NCBI GenBank assembly: GCA_012518115.1
Contig: JAAYTD010000086.1
Location: 1-32,428, forward strand
Reading direction: 5' to 3'
Length of the DNA stretch: 32,428 bases
Source of the DNA: Ignavibacteria bacterium
GTDB taxonomy: Bacteria > Bacteroidota > Ignavibacteria > Kapaibacteriales > UBA2268
The notes under the pieces were generated by a model. The model searched no databases. It was not told the origin of the DNA and worked only from the letters and a program-made list of their open reading frames with translations. Below, piece by piece: positions 14,732-23,430 of this stretch; within the stretch, counting starts at the first letter, position 1, and each line of letters begins with the position of its first letter. Position numbers and translations under genes: made by a program.

Positions 14732-15727
14732 TTATACCTTTTTATAAGCCATTGCTTTAGGTAAATGAATTAAATGGAATGCCTTAGAAACTCCATGTAA
14801 TGATTCTGAATACCCTATAAATAAATAGCCGTTTTTATTCAAAGAATCGTATAAGTATGAAACAACTTGTTGTTTAGAAGTTGTATCGAAGTATATTAGA
14901 ACATTACAACAAAAAATAACATCCATTCCTCTTACAGCACGCATCTGTTGAGAATCATATAAATTGATATTAGAAAACTTCACCATTCTTTTAACTTCAT
15001 CTACTAAATGATAGCTTGTACCATCAAATCTGAAATACTTTTTAAGTAAATACGGCGGGACATTTCTAATTGCATATTCTTTATATACACCTTCTCTAGC
15101 TTGTTCAAGTACCGCATTATTTATATCGGATGCTAATATCTGAAACTGAACTTGTGGATAACGATTTTTTAATTTTTCTAATATTATAATTGCTATTGTA
15201 TATGCTTCCTCCCCTGTTGAAGAAGCAGCCACCCAAATTTTATATATAGGATTAAAAGTATTTCCTTTAGCTGAAATAGTTTCCGGAATTATAATTTTTT
15301 CTAATGCTTCAAACTGCTGATTTGCCCTAAAAAAGTATGTTTCATTAATAGTAATTGCTTCAAATAGCCCATTCATTTCTACTCTACCATTAGGTGATCG
15401 TAGGAGTTGTAAATACTCTTCAAAAGTATGTAACTTATTAACTGCAAGTCTTCTTGCAATTCTTCCTTCTAACAAGTATTTTTTAGCATCAGTAAAGTAT
15501 ATTCCAGAAGCTTTATAAATATACTGTCTATATTCATTAAATAATTCATCCGACATTTCTAATTTACTAGATATACTAGATATATTAGTTGTAATAGGTC
15601 TTTTGGCAGAAAACATTGTCGGAGTAGTAATTGGTTGAGCAGATTCCTTATTATCTACAGATTGTTGTTTTGATTCTGGTGATTTAGATCTTTGTTTTGA
15701 AAAATCAAATTTAAATAATTGTGTCAT
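14732..15727 (-). CDS. cheR: chemoreceptor methyltransferase CheR
   Basis: CheR methylates glutamates on chemoreceptors using S-adenosylmethionine, which sets adaptation. After a disordered, polar N-terminal extension (1-57), the 331-residue protein shows the all-alpha N-domain (YIYKASGIYF, EGRIARRL, EAITINETYFFR). The methyltransferase domain follows, with IWVAASSTGEEAYTIAI, LASDINNAVLEQAREG and DVIFCCNVLIYFD, and ends GYLFIGYSESL. A receptor substrate must exist, but no MCP gene or cheB methylesterase gene is in the window. Confidence 0.93.
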   Translation of the reverse strand: MTQLFKFDFSKQRSKSPESKQQSVDNKESAQPITTPTMFSAKRPITTNISSISSKLEMSDELFNEYRQYIYKASGIYFTDAKKYLLEGRIARRLAVNKLHTFEEYLQLLRSPNGRVEMNGLFEAITINETYFFRANQQFEALEKIIIPETISAKGNTFNPIYKIWVAASSTGEEAYTIAIIILEKLKNRYPQVQFQILASDINNAVLEQAREGVYKEYAIRNVPPYLLKKYFRFDGTSYHLVDEVKRMVKFSNINLYDSQQMRAVRGMDVIFCCNVLIYFDTTSKQQVVSYLYDSLNKNGYLFIGYSESLHGVSKAFHLIHLPKAMAYKKV

Positions 15728-15756
15728 TTTTTTTCTGTTTTTAAATTATAATAAAA

Positions 15757-17025
15757 CTACTCTGTTTTTAATAGTGGTTGTAATTTTTGTTTATTTTCTT
15801 CGGAAGTTTCTAATGTATATTGATGTAACTTATCATATACAAAACTATCTTTATATTGTGTGATTAATACATCAAAAGTATCGTAAATACTTTCTTCTTC
15901 TATTGTTTGTTCAAAAGAATTTAACAAATTATCTATAACTATCTCTTTATTTTCTTTAGGAGTATCCTTCCAAGCAAAAATAATATTTTCCAAGAAATTC
16001 ATATTGAGAAAACCGGACTCGAAAAGTTCCGTGATGTTTTGCAACAAATTAACTTCTGAATTTACAAGCAAATTATATGTGATTAGTTGATGCAATTCAG
16101 GTTCGTTTTGCCTCAACACTATAAACAAAGACTCGAGATCTTCTTCACGGTATTTTTCACCTAACGAAAGAACGCCAGCAGTTTTAATATTTATATCATT
16201 TTCTAATATAGCTTTATAAGCAACATAACGTAATTCATCAGGCATTATTAATGTATCTTCAAGTCTAAATGAGATTGCAAAAGCAGTCATTAGCATAAGC
16301 TTTTGGATTTCCGGATGAGCATCCTTCATTTTTCCTAGTAACTTGTATGAAATTTCAATATCTTTTGCATTAAACGCTAAAGCATCAATAATAGTTGCTT
16401 GTAAGAATTGATTACTTTCTTCATCTAATTTTTCTAACAAATAGCTTTCAGCATTTTCTCCGCCTATCTTTCCAATACTCTCAATTATAGTCGGTCTAAT
16501 CTCATCAAATGCTTCATAAAGCATTATTATTTGATCTAAAGCTTCTTCGGCTTTAATATTACCTAAAGTTTCAACCGCTGAAATTTGAACATTCCTATCT
16601 CTATCCTCTAAAAGAGGTATAATATAATTTGCAATTGATTTGTCTGCAATAAGTCCTAATATATCACAAGTAAAGCGACGTACATCTTGATCTTCATCTT
16701 TTAGATATGGTAATAATATATCTACCGCATCGTTACCTAATTTTATTAAAATATCTCCTGCTAAATTACGTACAACTATGTCTTGCATAGCTATATAAAC
16801 CGCAACTAAGCTAGCCGCTTTCTTACGCAAATTGTCAGGAACTTCTATTAAAGCTCTTTGGCAAATATCACGCACGCCAGCATCACTATCTAATAAACCT
16901 TTTGCAAATGCAGTGATACATATTTCATTATCCATATAATTTTCCATTAAATCATATGCTGCTTGTCGTCTATTTTCAGAAATGCTATCATTTTGGAAAC
17001 GATCAATTAATTCATTAAATTCCAT
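15757..17025 (-). CDS. HEAT-repeat protein heading the che operon
   Basis: The 422-residue soluble protein has no signal peptide. The N-terminal half is built of HEAT-type helical repeats. Examples are VRDICQRALIEV, VRNLAGDILIKLGNDAV, VRRFTCDILGLIADK and VQISAVETLGNIKAEEALD, each about 31 residues apart. The C-terminal half is helical but less regular. HEAT solenoids act as protein scaffolds. As the first gene of the operon, 29 bp before cheR, it may organise or tune this chemosensory system; that role is inference. Confidence 0.75.
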   Translation of the reverse strand: MEFNELIDRFQNDSISENRRQAAYDLMENYMDNEICITAFAKGLLDSDAGVRDICQRALIEVPDNLRKKAASLVAVYIAMQDIVVRNLAGDILIKLGNDAVDILLPYLKDEDQDVRRFTCDILGLIADKSIANYIIPLLEDRDRNVQISAVETLGNIKAEEALDQIIMLYEAFDEIRPTIIESIGKIGGENAESYLLEKLDEESNQFLQATIIDALAFNAKDIEISYKLLGKMKDAHPEIQKLMLMTAFAISFRLEDTLIMPDELRYVAYKAILENDINIKTAGVLSLGEKYREEDLESLFIVLRQNEPELHQLITYNLLVNSEVNLLQNITELFESGFLNMNFLENIIFAWKDTPKENKEIVIDNLLNSFEQTIEEESIYDTFDVLITQYKDSFVYDKLHQYTLETSEENKQKLQPLLKTE

Positions 17026-17068
17026 TTTTGTTATTATTGTATTATTATAATCAAATAGTAATCAAAAT

Positions 17069-17076
17069 CAAAGTTA
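17069..17076 (-). promoter_or_regulatory. -7 element of the che operon
   Basis: Read on the minus strand this is TAACTTTG, an exact TAnnTTTG, 43 bp before the HEAT-repeat gene. No TTTG is present at the usual distance upstream, so the match rests on one element. The rest of the 172-bp gap to smpB is A/T-rich without a recognised gene. Confidence 0.45.
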
Positions 17077-17197
17077 TTTTATGTTTTTTATATTAAATTG
17101 CAATATAAGATTTTTTTTTATTTTTTTCGATATGTTTTATATAAAAAAATAATTTTGTGTAAAAATAAAATAGATTATTTAGATATAATTATTGTTT

Positions 17198-17668
17198 TTA
17201 TCTTGATTTAAATTTTCTGTCTAATTCACGTTTAACTTCTCGTTCTTTTTGAGCCTCACGCTTGTCATATTTACGTTTAGATGTACAAAGAGCTAGTTCT
17301 ATTTTAACTAAGTGTCCTGAAAAATATATTGTTAATGGAATTAAAACTACCCCTTTTTCTAAAACCATATTTTTGATTTTTTTCAATTCTCTATAATTTA
17401 ACAATAATTTCCTAGGACGTTTTTCTTTGTGATTTTGGATATTACCATGCGAATAAGTATTAATATGTAAATTATAAACATAAAGTTCCAAACTGTTTTT
17501 ATCTAAAAACTTACAATGAGCATCTTGCAAACTGCAACGCCCCGTACGCAGCGATTTAACTTCTGTTCCCGTTAAAACTATACCGGCTTCATAAGTACTA
17601 ACAACGTTAAAATCATGTCTGGCACGACGATTACTTGCAATAATTTTTTGTTCTCTATCCGACTTCAT
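17198..17668 (-). CDS. smpB: tmRNA-binding protein SmpB
   Basis: SmpB brings tmRNA to stalled ribosomes for trans-translation. The 156-residue protein shows the OB-fold signatures NRRARHDFNV, EAGIVLTGTEVKSLRTGRCS, DAHCKF and PRKLLLNYRELKKI. A strongly basic C-terminal tail (KRKYDKREAQKEREVKREL) forms the helix that reads the empty mRNA channel. It starts 10 bp after purE and is last in its run. The tmRNA gene itself is not in the window. Confidence 0.96.
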   Translation of the reverse strand: MKSDREQKIIASNRRARHDFNVVSTYEAGIVLTGTEVKSLRTGRCSLQDAHCKFLDKNSLELYVYNLHINTYSHGNIQNHKEKRPRKLLLNYRELKKIKNMVLEKGVVLIPLTIYFSGHLVKIELALCTSKRKYDKREAQKEREVKRELDRKFKSR

Positions 17669-17677
17669 AAAGATAAA

Positions 17678-18160
17678 CTAATTGATTTTCACGTTCTTTT
17701 GACGTGATTCTTCAGCCATATTTTCTTTATATAAAAGCATCTTCTTTTGCAAATCAGTATCGTTTGTTGCTAAAATCTGAATAGCAAGCAAAGCAGCATT
17801 TTTAGCACCCCCTATAGCTACTGTCGCCACAGGTACGCCCGCCGGCATCTGAACAATAGAAAGTAAAGAATCTAATCCATTCAATGCACGAGATTGAATT
17901 GGAACACCTATAACAGGTAAAGGCGAATAAGATGCTGTCATTCCGGGCAGATGCGCCGCTCCACCAGCTCCAGCAATTATTACTTTAATTCCACGTTTAT
18001 GAGCATTTTTTCCATATTCTGCCATACAATCAGGAGTTCTGTGTGCAGAAACAATTTTGAGCTCATACGGAACGTCAAATTCTTTACACACATCTGCAGC
18101 CATTTGCATTGTAGGAAGATCCGAATCACTTCCCATAATTATCCCAATCTTAATATCCAT
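17678..18160 (-). CDS. purE: N5-carboxyaminoimidazole ribonucleotide mutase PurE
   Basis: PurE moves the carboxyl group of N5-CAIR to C4 in purine synthesis. Signatures are GSDSDLPT (10-17), SAHRTP (38-43) with the catalytic His40, [12 protein letters not shown] (63-74) and [20 protein letters not shown]. The 160-residue length is that of the class I bacterial enzyme. The partner purK is not in the window. It lies 45 bp after the short clpB gene and directly before smpB. Confidence 0.95.
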   Translation of the reverse strand: MDIKIGIIMGSDSDLPTMQMAADVCKEFDVPYELKIVSAHRTPDCMAEYGKNAHKRGIKVIIAGAGGAAHLPGMTASYSPLPVIGVPIQSRALNGLDSLLSIVQMPAGVPVATVAIGGAKNAALLAIQILATNDTDLQKKMLLYKENMAEESRQKNVKIN

Positions 18161-18204
18161 AAACTAAATAGATTAAAATTTTAATTGAAAATATATTTGT
18201 AAAC

Positions 18205-19548
18205 TTAAATTTTGATTAAATCTTTTTTATTGTTTTTGTCATTAGAAAACGTAAAATTATCATCTTCAGCGTCAATAGTAACAGTGTCCCCTGCTTGATA
18301 TTCATTTGCAATAATTTTTATAGAAAGTACATCTGATATATATTTTTGTATAACTCGCCTTAAAGGACGAGCTCCAAATTGTACATTGTACCCTAATTTT
18401 GCAATGAGCTCCATAGCGTTTTGAGTTACAGATAACTTTAAACCAATCTTATCAAGCTTTTTCTCTAATTTACTTATTTGTAAAGATGCTATTTGCAATA
18501 TCTCATTTTTAAACAAAGGTGTAAATAAAATAATTTCGTCAATTCTATTTAGAAATTCAGGACGCATTTTTTGCTTTAAAAGGTCCAAAATCATTTCTTT
18601 GATCTTTTCAGCTTCAAAATTATTATTATCGTTATTTAATAAATTTTCTTGAATTAATTCTGTCCCTAAATTTGAAGTCATAATGATTACTGTGTTCTTG
18701 AAATTGACTTCACGTCCTTTGCTATCTGTAAGTCTTCCATTGTCTAAAACTTGCAAAAGTATATTAAATACATCAGGATGAGCTTTTTCTATTTCATCAA
18801 ACAAAACAACTGAATAAGGTTTTCGTCTTACCATTTCAGTCAATTGACCACCTTCATCATAACCAACATATCCTGGAGGAGCTCCGATTAGTCGTGAAAC
18901 TGCAAATTTTTCCATATATTCACTCATATCAAGCCTTATAAGAGCATTTTCATCATCAAATAAAAATTCTGCAAGTGCTAAAGCTAGTTCAGTCTTCCCT
19001 ACTCCTGTCGTACCTAAAAAAATGAAAGATCCAATGGGACGATTAGCATCTTGTAATCCTGCTCGCGAACGTCTTATTGCGTTAGAAACTGCTTCAACTG
19101 CCCGATCTTGACTGATAATACGTTTTTTTAATCGTTCTTCCATAGAAAGTAATTTTAATCTCTCTGTTTCTAACAAACGACTTACTTGAATACCAGTTGC
19201 TTTTGATACAACCACTGCAATATCTTCTGCATCAACTTCCTCTTTAAGCATTTTATCTGTTTTTTGCAAATCTTCAAGTTGTAAATTTGCTTTATCTAGC
19301 TCTTGCTGTAAGTTATATAATTCACCATATCGCAGCTCAGCAACTTTTGCCAAATTTCCATCTCTTTCGAAATTATCAGCTAGCTGTTTTACATTTTCTA
19401 TTTTAGATTTCAAATTCCGAATTTTTGAAATATAATCTTTTTCTTTTTGCCATTTTTCTAAAAGATCAGAACGCAACTTAGAAAGTTCATTTATTTCTTT
19501 TTCTATTTCATTTAATTTTCTTTGTGTTAATTTTTTTTCTTGTTCCAT
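18205..19548 (-). CDS. clpB: N-terminally truncated ClpB: middle domain plus second AAA+ domain
   Basis: ClpB normally has about 860 residues: N-domain, first AAA+, coiled-coil middle domain, second AAA+. This intact 447-residue frame starts inside the middle domain (TQRKLNEIEKEINEL, then NLAKVAELRYGEL at 65-77). It then has a complete second AAA+ module with Walker A GTTGVGKT (179-186), pore loop GYVGYDEGG (226-234), Walker B VVLFDEIEKAHP (247-258), arginine finger FLNRID (332-337) and sensor-2 GARPLRR (392-398). The N-domain and first AAA+ are absent: plsY ends 10 bp upstream. It may be a deletion remnant, or a reduced unfoldase. The ATP-site residues all look intact. Confidence 0.85.
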   Translation of the reverse strand: MEQEKKLTQRKLNEIEKEINELSKLRSDLLEKWQKEKDYISKIRNLKSKIENVKQLADNFERDGNLAKVAELRYGELYNLQQELDKANLQLEDLQKTDKMLKEEVDAEDIAVVVSKATGIQVSRLLETERLKLLSMEERLKKRIISQDRAVEAVSNAIRRSRAGLQDANRPIGSFIFLGTTGVGKTELALALAEFLFDDENALIRLDMSEYMEKFAVSRLIGAPPGYVGYDEGGQLTEMVRRKPYSVVLFDEIEKAHPDVFNILLQVLDNGRLTDSKGREVNFKNTVIIMTSNLGTELIQENLLNNDNNNFEAEKIKEMILDLLKQKMRPEFLNRIDEIILFTPLFKNEILQIASLQISKLEKKLDKIGLKLSVTQNAMELIAKLGYNVQFGARPLRRVIQKYISDVLSIKIIANEYQAGDTVTIDAEDDNFTFSNDKNNKKDLIKI

Positions 19549-19557
19549 ATTTTTAGT

Positions 19558-20256
19558 TTATTTTTTAGCACAACATTTGAAATTAATTAAACGTATTTTT
19601 TCAAATCTGTTTTCCACCCCTTTGAATAAACGCACTATATTACTACGATGTGCGAAGAAAATTATTACAGATAAAGCGATTGCAAAATAAATTAAAGTAA
19701 AATATCCACTAATTTCTACATCAAATACATTGTAACGTAAAAAAAGTACAAGAGGTATTGTTAAAACTGCTGTCAAGGAGCTTAAGGAAACATACCCAGT
19801 TGACAAAATAGTAAGTAGAAATACACCTGCAGCTACCCCTACTTCCACTGGCATTACTACTATTAACATTCCTAAAGCGGTGTTAACTCCTTTTCCACCT
19901 TTAAAGCCAACAAAACAAGAAAAAATATGTCCTAATATAGCTGAAATTCCTATGATTATTTCTAAAATCGGCATAGTTAAAAAAGAAGATTCTTCGTACA
20001 TTCCCCATTTAGGCGCTATGATGTCAGCAAATAGCAAAACAGGAATTAGTCCTTTCAAAATATCACATATTTGAACTATAATACCCCATTTAACTCCTAA
20101 CACACGTATAGCATTAGTGCTTCCCATATTCCCACTGCCTTTTGTACGAATGTCAAATCCGAAAAATTTTTTACTTATCAAAACAGCGGAAGGAATAGCT
20201 CCTATGAAATACGCTAATACTATAAAAAGTATCATTTTAAGAATAATTTCAGTCAT
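19558..20256 (-). CDS. plsY: glycerol-3-phosphate acyltransferase PlsY
   Basis: PlsY is an inner-membrane enzyme that acylates glycerol-3-phosphate from acyl-phosphate, the first step of phospholipid synthesis. Signatures are AYFIGAIPSAVLI, the motif 1 segment IRTKGSGNMGSTNA, GHIFSCFVGFKGGKGVNTALG and the C-terminal HRSNIVRLFKGVENRF. Several hydrophobic helices agree with the multi-pass family. The 232-residue length is slightly above usual. It follows the methyltransferase gene by 3 bp. Its TAA stop lies in the same frame as the clpB fragment, four codons before that gene's ATG. Confidence 0.95.
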   Translation of the reverse strand: MTEIILKMILFIVLAYFIGAIPSAVLISKKFFGFDIRTKGSGNMGSTNAIRVLGVKWGIIVQICDILKGLIPVLLFADIIAPKWGMYEESSFLTMPILEIIIGISAILGHIFSCFVGFKGGKGVNTALGMLIVVMPVEVGVAAGVFLLTILSTGYVSLSSLTAVLTIPLVLFLRYNVFDVEISGYFTLIYFAIALSVIIFFAHRSNIVRLFKGVENRFEKIRLINFKCCAKK

Positions 20257-20259
20257 AAT

Positions 20260-21093
20260 TTATATTTGATATTTGTTAAACTTTTTGTTGTTATATTTAT
20301 TATTATACAAGTGAAAAAGAGAAATTCCTAATGCAACCCCTACATTTAATGATTCGGCTTCACCATTTCCTGGAATTTTAAATTTTTCCGTTATTTTTTT
20401 TTCTAAAGTACCTGAAATTCCACGGGATTCGTTACCTACAACTAATCCAAAAACTTCATTTTGATTTAGCTTCAAATCAGTTATCACCTTGTCAGCGTCT
20501 AAAAAAGCTCCTAACAGTCTTATATTCATTAGCTTGTCAGAATATAATTGATAAAATTCATCTTTTGAAAGTTCAATTATTTCCACTCTAAAAAAAGATC
20601 CCATAGTAGAACGAACAACTTTAGGAGAGTATTTCCCCGCACATTCTCCAAGTAAAATAACTTGTTTTATGCCGAACCAATCCGCTGTTCTAATAATTGT
20701 TCCTACATTGCCTGGATCAGAAATTTCATCTAAAACAATAAAAGATGCGGAAGGAGAAAAAAAAGATTTTTTTTGTTCAACTACCGCTAAAATTCCCTGA
20801 GGCGTAATAGCATGGCTTAGTTTTTTAAAAATACAATCGCTTACTTCGTAAATTTTTATTTTATCTTTTGAAAATTGTTCGCATAAATTGGTAATTTCAA
20901 GATCTATAATATCCTTGTTAATTACAATGTAAATTATATTATACGAACTTTTTTGTAATTCTTTACAATTTTTTTTCCCTTCAACTAAAAATAAATTGCT
21001 TTCACTTCGTTTAACCGAACGATGTAAAGATTGTGTAAGATTTATTAATTTTTTAGTAAACGAAATATCAGATAAACTCGAATAGCATTGCAT
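20260..21093 (-). CDS. SpoU/TrmH-family RNA 2'-O-methyltransferase
   Basis: The 277-residue protein has an N-terminal substrate-binding region (LFLVEGKKNCKELQKS). A SPOUT knot domain follows with the three family motifs: LDEISDPGNVGTIIRTADWFG, VVGNESRGISG and GEAESLNVGVALGISLFH. Such enzymes methylate ribose 2'-OH in rRNA or tRNA using S-adenosylmethionine. The N-domain resembles that of RlmB-type rRNA methyltransferases, but I cannot fix the target nucleotide. It heads the minus-strand run that continues with plsY after 3 bp. Confidence 0.88.
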   Translation of the reverse strand: MQCYSSLSDISFTKKLINLTQSLHRSVKRSESNLFLVEGKKNCKELQKSSYNIIYIVINKDIIDLEITNLCEQFSKDKIKIYEVSDCIFKKLSHAITPQGILAVVEQKKSFFSPSASFIVLDEISDPGNVGTIIRTADWFGIKQVILLGECAGKYSPKVVRSTMGSFFRVEIIELSKDEFYQLYSDKLMNIRLLGAFLDADKVITDLKLNQNEVFGLVVGNESRGISGTLEKKITEKFKIPGNGEAESLNVGVALGISLFHLYNNKYNNKKFNKYQI

Positions 21094-21327
21094 TATATAT
21101 AATAATCTACCTTCCCAAAAGGTTTTAATATATTGATTTTATTTGAAAAAAACAGCATTTTAATAAAAATATTCACAAAAACTATTAAAAAACAAGCAGT
21201 TGTATTTATATATAAAACTTTTTTTATTATTAGTGTCAAAAAATATGATAATTATGAAAAAAAATCTTGTTATTTTGTAATATCTTTTTAGTAATTTTTG
21301 ATAAAACAATTTAAGTATTTAAGAAAA

Positions 21328-22611
21328 ATGAAAAGAATAATTTTTATTCTATTTGTATTTCTAGGGATTACATCAAATCTTTATGCTCAAATAGAAGTAG
21401 AAAAGGAGAATTTTTATTTAGATGCTATTGTATTTAAGGGAGATAAAATTGATTCTGCAAGAATTGATCTATTTTGTGTTATACCTAACGATATATTGAC
21501 TTTTTTGAGATCTAATACGACTAACGATTACAGGTCTAAATATACTCTATTAATAACAATACTAGATGAAAATAATAGATCTATGGTAGCTAAAAAACAT
21601 GAAAAAACAATACAAGAAATAGATTTTAAAGCTACACAAGGTGGAAATGCAGAATTTTCAAAAATTCAAGAACAGTATTTTCTGCCTAAGGGTAATTATC
21701 AAATACATGCGGTTTTAACTGATATTTTTTCAAAAAATGAATATGAAAAAAAACGTAATATCTCGGTAATACCATTTAATGATTTTCCAATTTCTACGAG
21801 CGGAATTTTGTTTTTAAGTGAAATTGAAGAAAAAAACGGTAAGTTTTTAATAACTCCTCATCTCTCAGACAATATTGGAATAATTGAAAATGGTTTTTTC
21901 GCATTTTTTGAGCTTTATAACAATATGGAAGAAAAAACTATAACTGTTCTTTCGGAAGTTATAAACCAATCTTCTGACGATATTATTTATTCTGCCGAAA
22001 CTACAAAAGATATTACAAAAGGTACTAATCAAATTTTTATACGCTTTAATAAAAATATAAACTATAGTTCTAACAAAAATATATTGCGAATAACAATAAA
22101 AGATAATGAAAAAAAAATAGCTGCATCTCAACGTTCCATAAAAAATCAGTCTTACCTCTTTAATAAAATTACTAATAATTTAGATGATGCGATTAGACAG
22201 TTGCGTTATGTAGCAACAGCTTTAGAAATTAATCATATTAATGAGGCACAAAATGAAGAGGAACGATTAAAACGATTTGAACAATTTTGGTATAAACTGG
22301 ATCCTACACCACAAACAAAACGAAATGAAGCTTTAGAAGAGTACTATTATCGTGTTGCTTACGCTAATAAGAACTTTAAATCTTACACTGAAGGTTGGAT
22401 GACAGATAAAGGCAATGTATTTATTGTATACGGTCCTCCTAATGCTGTTGAGAGATCTAACAATTCTTATTCAAGTTCTAAGATATACGAAAAATGGACA
22501 TATTATTCTAACAACAGAATATTTTTATTTTATGATTCTACTGGATTTGGAGATTTTAGATTATCAAATCCAACACATGTTTCAGAAAAATATAAATATT
22601 CTGCACAATAA
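21328..22611 (+). CDS. secreted GWxTD-domain protein
   Basis: The chosen ATG gives 427 residues and a clean signal peptide (MKRIIFILFVFLGITSNLYA); a TTG 30 bp upstream would spoil it. The middle is beta-rich. The C-terminal third has the helical EEERLKRFEQFWYKLDPTP and then the signature GWMTDKGNVFIVYGPP (about 356-371), which defines the GWxTD domain. That domain is largely confined to Ignavibacteria, Chlorobi and related FCB bacteria and has no established biochemical function. It precedes cmk by 45 bp on the same strand. Confidence 0.85.
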   Translation: MKRIIFILFVFLGITSNLYAQIEVEKENFYLDAIVFKGDKIDSARIDLFCVIPNDILTFLRSNTTNDYRSKYTLLITILDENNRSMVAKKHEKTIQEIDFKATQGGNAEFSKIQEQYFLPKGNYQIHAVLTDIFSKNEYEKKRNISVIPFNDFPISTSGILFLSEIEEKNGKFLITPHLSDNIGIIENGFFAFFELYNNMEEKTITVLSEVINQSSDDIIYSAETTKDITKGTNQIFIRFNKNINYSSNKNILRITIKDNEKKIAASQRSIKNQSYLFNKITNNLDDAIRQLRYVATALEINHINEAQNEEERLKRFEQFWYKLDPTPQTKRNEALEEYYYRVAYANKNFKSYTEGWMTDKGNVFIVYGPPNAVERSNNSYSSSKIYEKWTYYSNNRIFLFYDSTGFGDFRLSNPTHVSEKYKYSAQ

Positions 22612-22656
22612 ATTAAATCAAAGAACACTAATTATAATTTTATAAATAATAACGAT

Positions 22657-23331
22657 ATGAAACAAATAATAATAGCAATTGACGGACCGGCAGGTTCAGG
22701 AAAAACTTCATCAGCAAAAATTGTTGCCGAAAAACTTAATTATATATATATTGATACAGGTGCTATGTATCGTGCTGTAACTCTTGCGTGGTTACGAGAA
22801 AAAGTACCGCTTACTGCCGAAAAACTAAAAGAAGTAATTGATACAATTAATATAACTTTAGAACCTTCTGCTAATGGACAAATTACAAAATTAAATGACG
22901 AAGATGTAAGCGAAGCAATTCGCTCTGAAGAAGTCAATAGATTTGTTAGTCAAATAAGTGCAGATAAATATGTACGTGAAGCTATGGTAAACTTACAAAG
23001 AAAGTTAGCAGAAGGCAAAGGCTGTGTTATGGATGGCAGAGATATAGGTACAACAGTTTTTCCTAATGCAGCATTAAAAATATATCTTACTGCTTCAATA
23101 GGAGCTAGAGCCAAACGAAGATTAAATGAATATGCAGAAAAAGGTATCACAGGATTGGGTTTTAATGAAATAGCGACACAAATTCTTGAACGAGATAGAT
23201 TTGACTCAAACCGAGAAGTATCTCCATTACGCAAGGCAAATGATGCTATAGAGATAGATACTTCAAACTTAACTTTACAAGAACAATCAGAAAAGATTTA
23301 TAAACTTGCCTTAGACATTATAAACAATTAA
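22657..23331 (+). CDS. cmk: cytidylate kinase
   Basis: Cmk phosphorylates CMP and dCMP with ATP in pyrimidine salvage and supply. The 224-residue protein has the P-loop AIDGPAGSGKTSSAK near the N-terminus, then YIDTGAMYRAVTLAWLR, the substrate segment GCVMDGRDIGTTVFPNA, the lid region SIGARAKRRLNEY and RDRFDSNREVSPL. All key residues of the family are present. lepB follows about 100 bp later behind its own promoter. Confidence 0.95.
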   Translation: MKQIIIAIDGPAGSGKTSSAKIVAEKLNYIYIDTGAMYRAVTLAWLREKVPLTAEKLKEVIDTINITLEPSANGQITKLNDEDVSEAIRSEEVNRFVSQISADKYVREAMVNLQRKLAEGKGCVMDGRDIGTTVFPNAALKIYLTASIGARAKRRLNEYAEKGITGLGFNEIATQILERDRFDSNREVSPLRKANDAIEIDTSNLTLQEQSEKIYKLALDIINN

Positions 23332-23365
23332 AAAATCAAAAAACTATAGTATTTTTATTGAAAAG

Positions 23366-23396
23366 TTTGTTTAAAGAAAAAAAAATAGTATTTTTG
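23366..23396 (+). promoter_or_regulatory. promoter of lepB
   Basis: TTTG (23366-23369), a 19-nt spacer and TATTTTTG (23389-23396) match the Bacteroidota promoter form. They lie 34 bp before the lepB start and could also drive nuoA and nuoB. Confidence 0.7.
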
Positions 23397-23430
23397 TTAT
23401 TTGATTTTTCAAAACAATAGATTTTAGAAC

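Noticed and set aside
21298-21327. TTG start adding ten residues to the GWxTD protein
   Set aside because: It would place a charged stretch ahead of a clean signal peptide; the ATG at 21328 is better.
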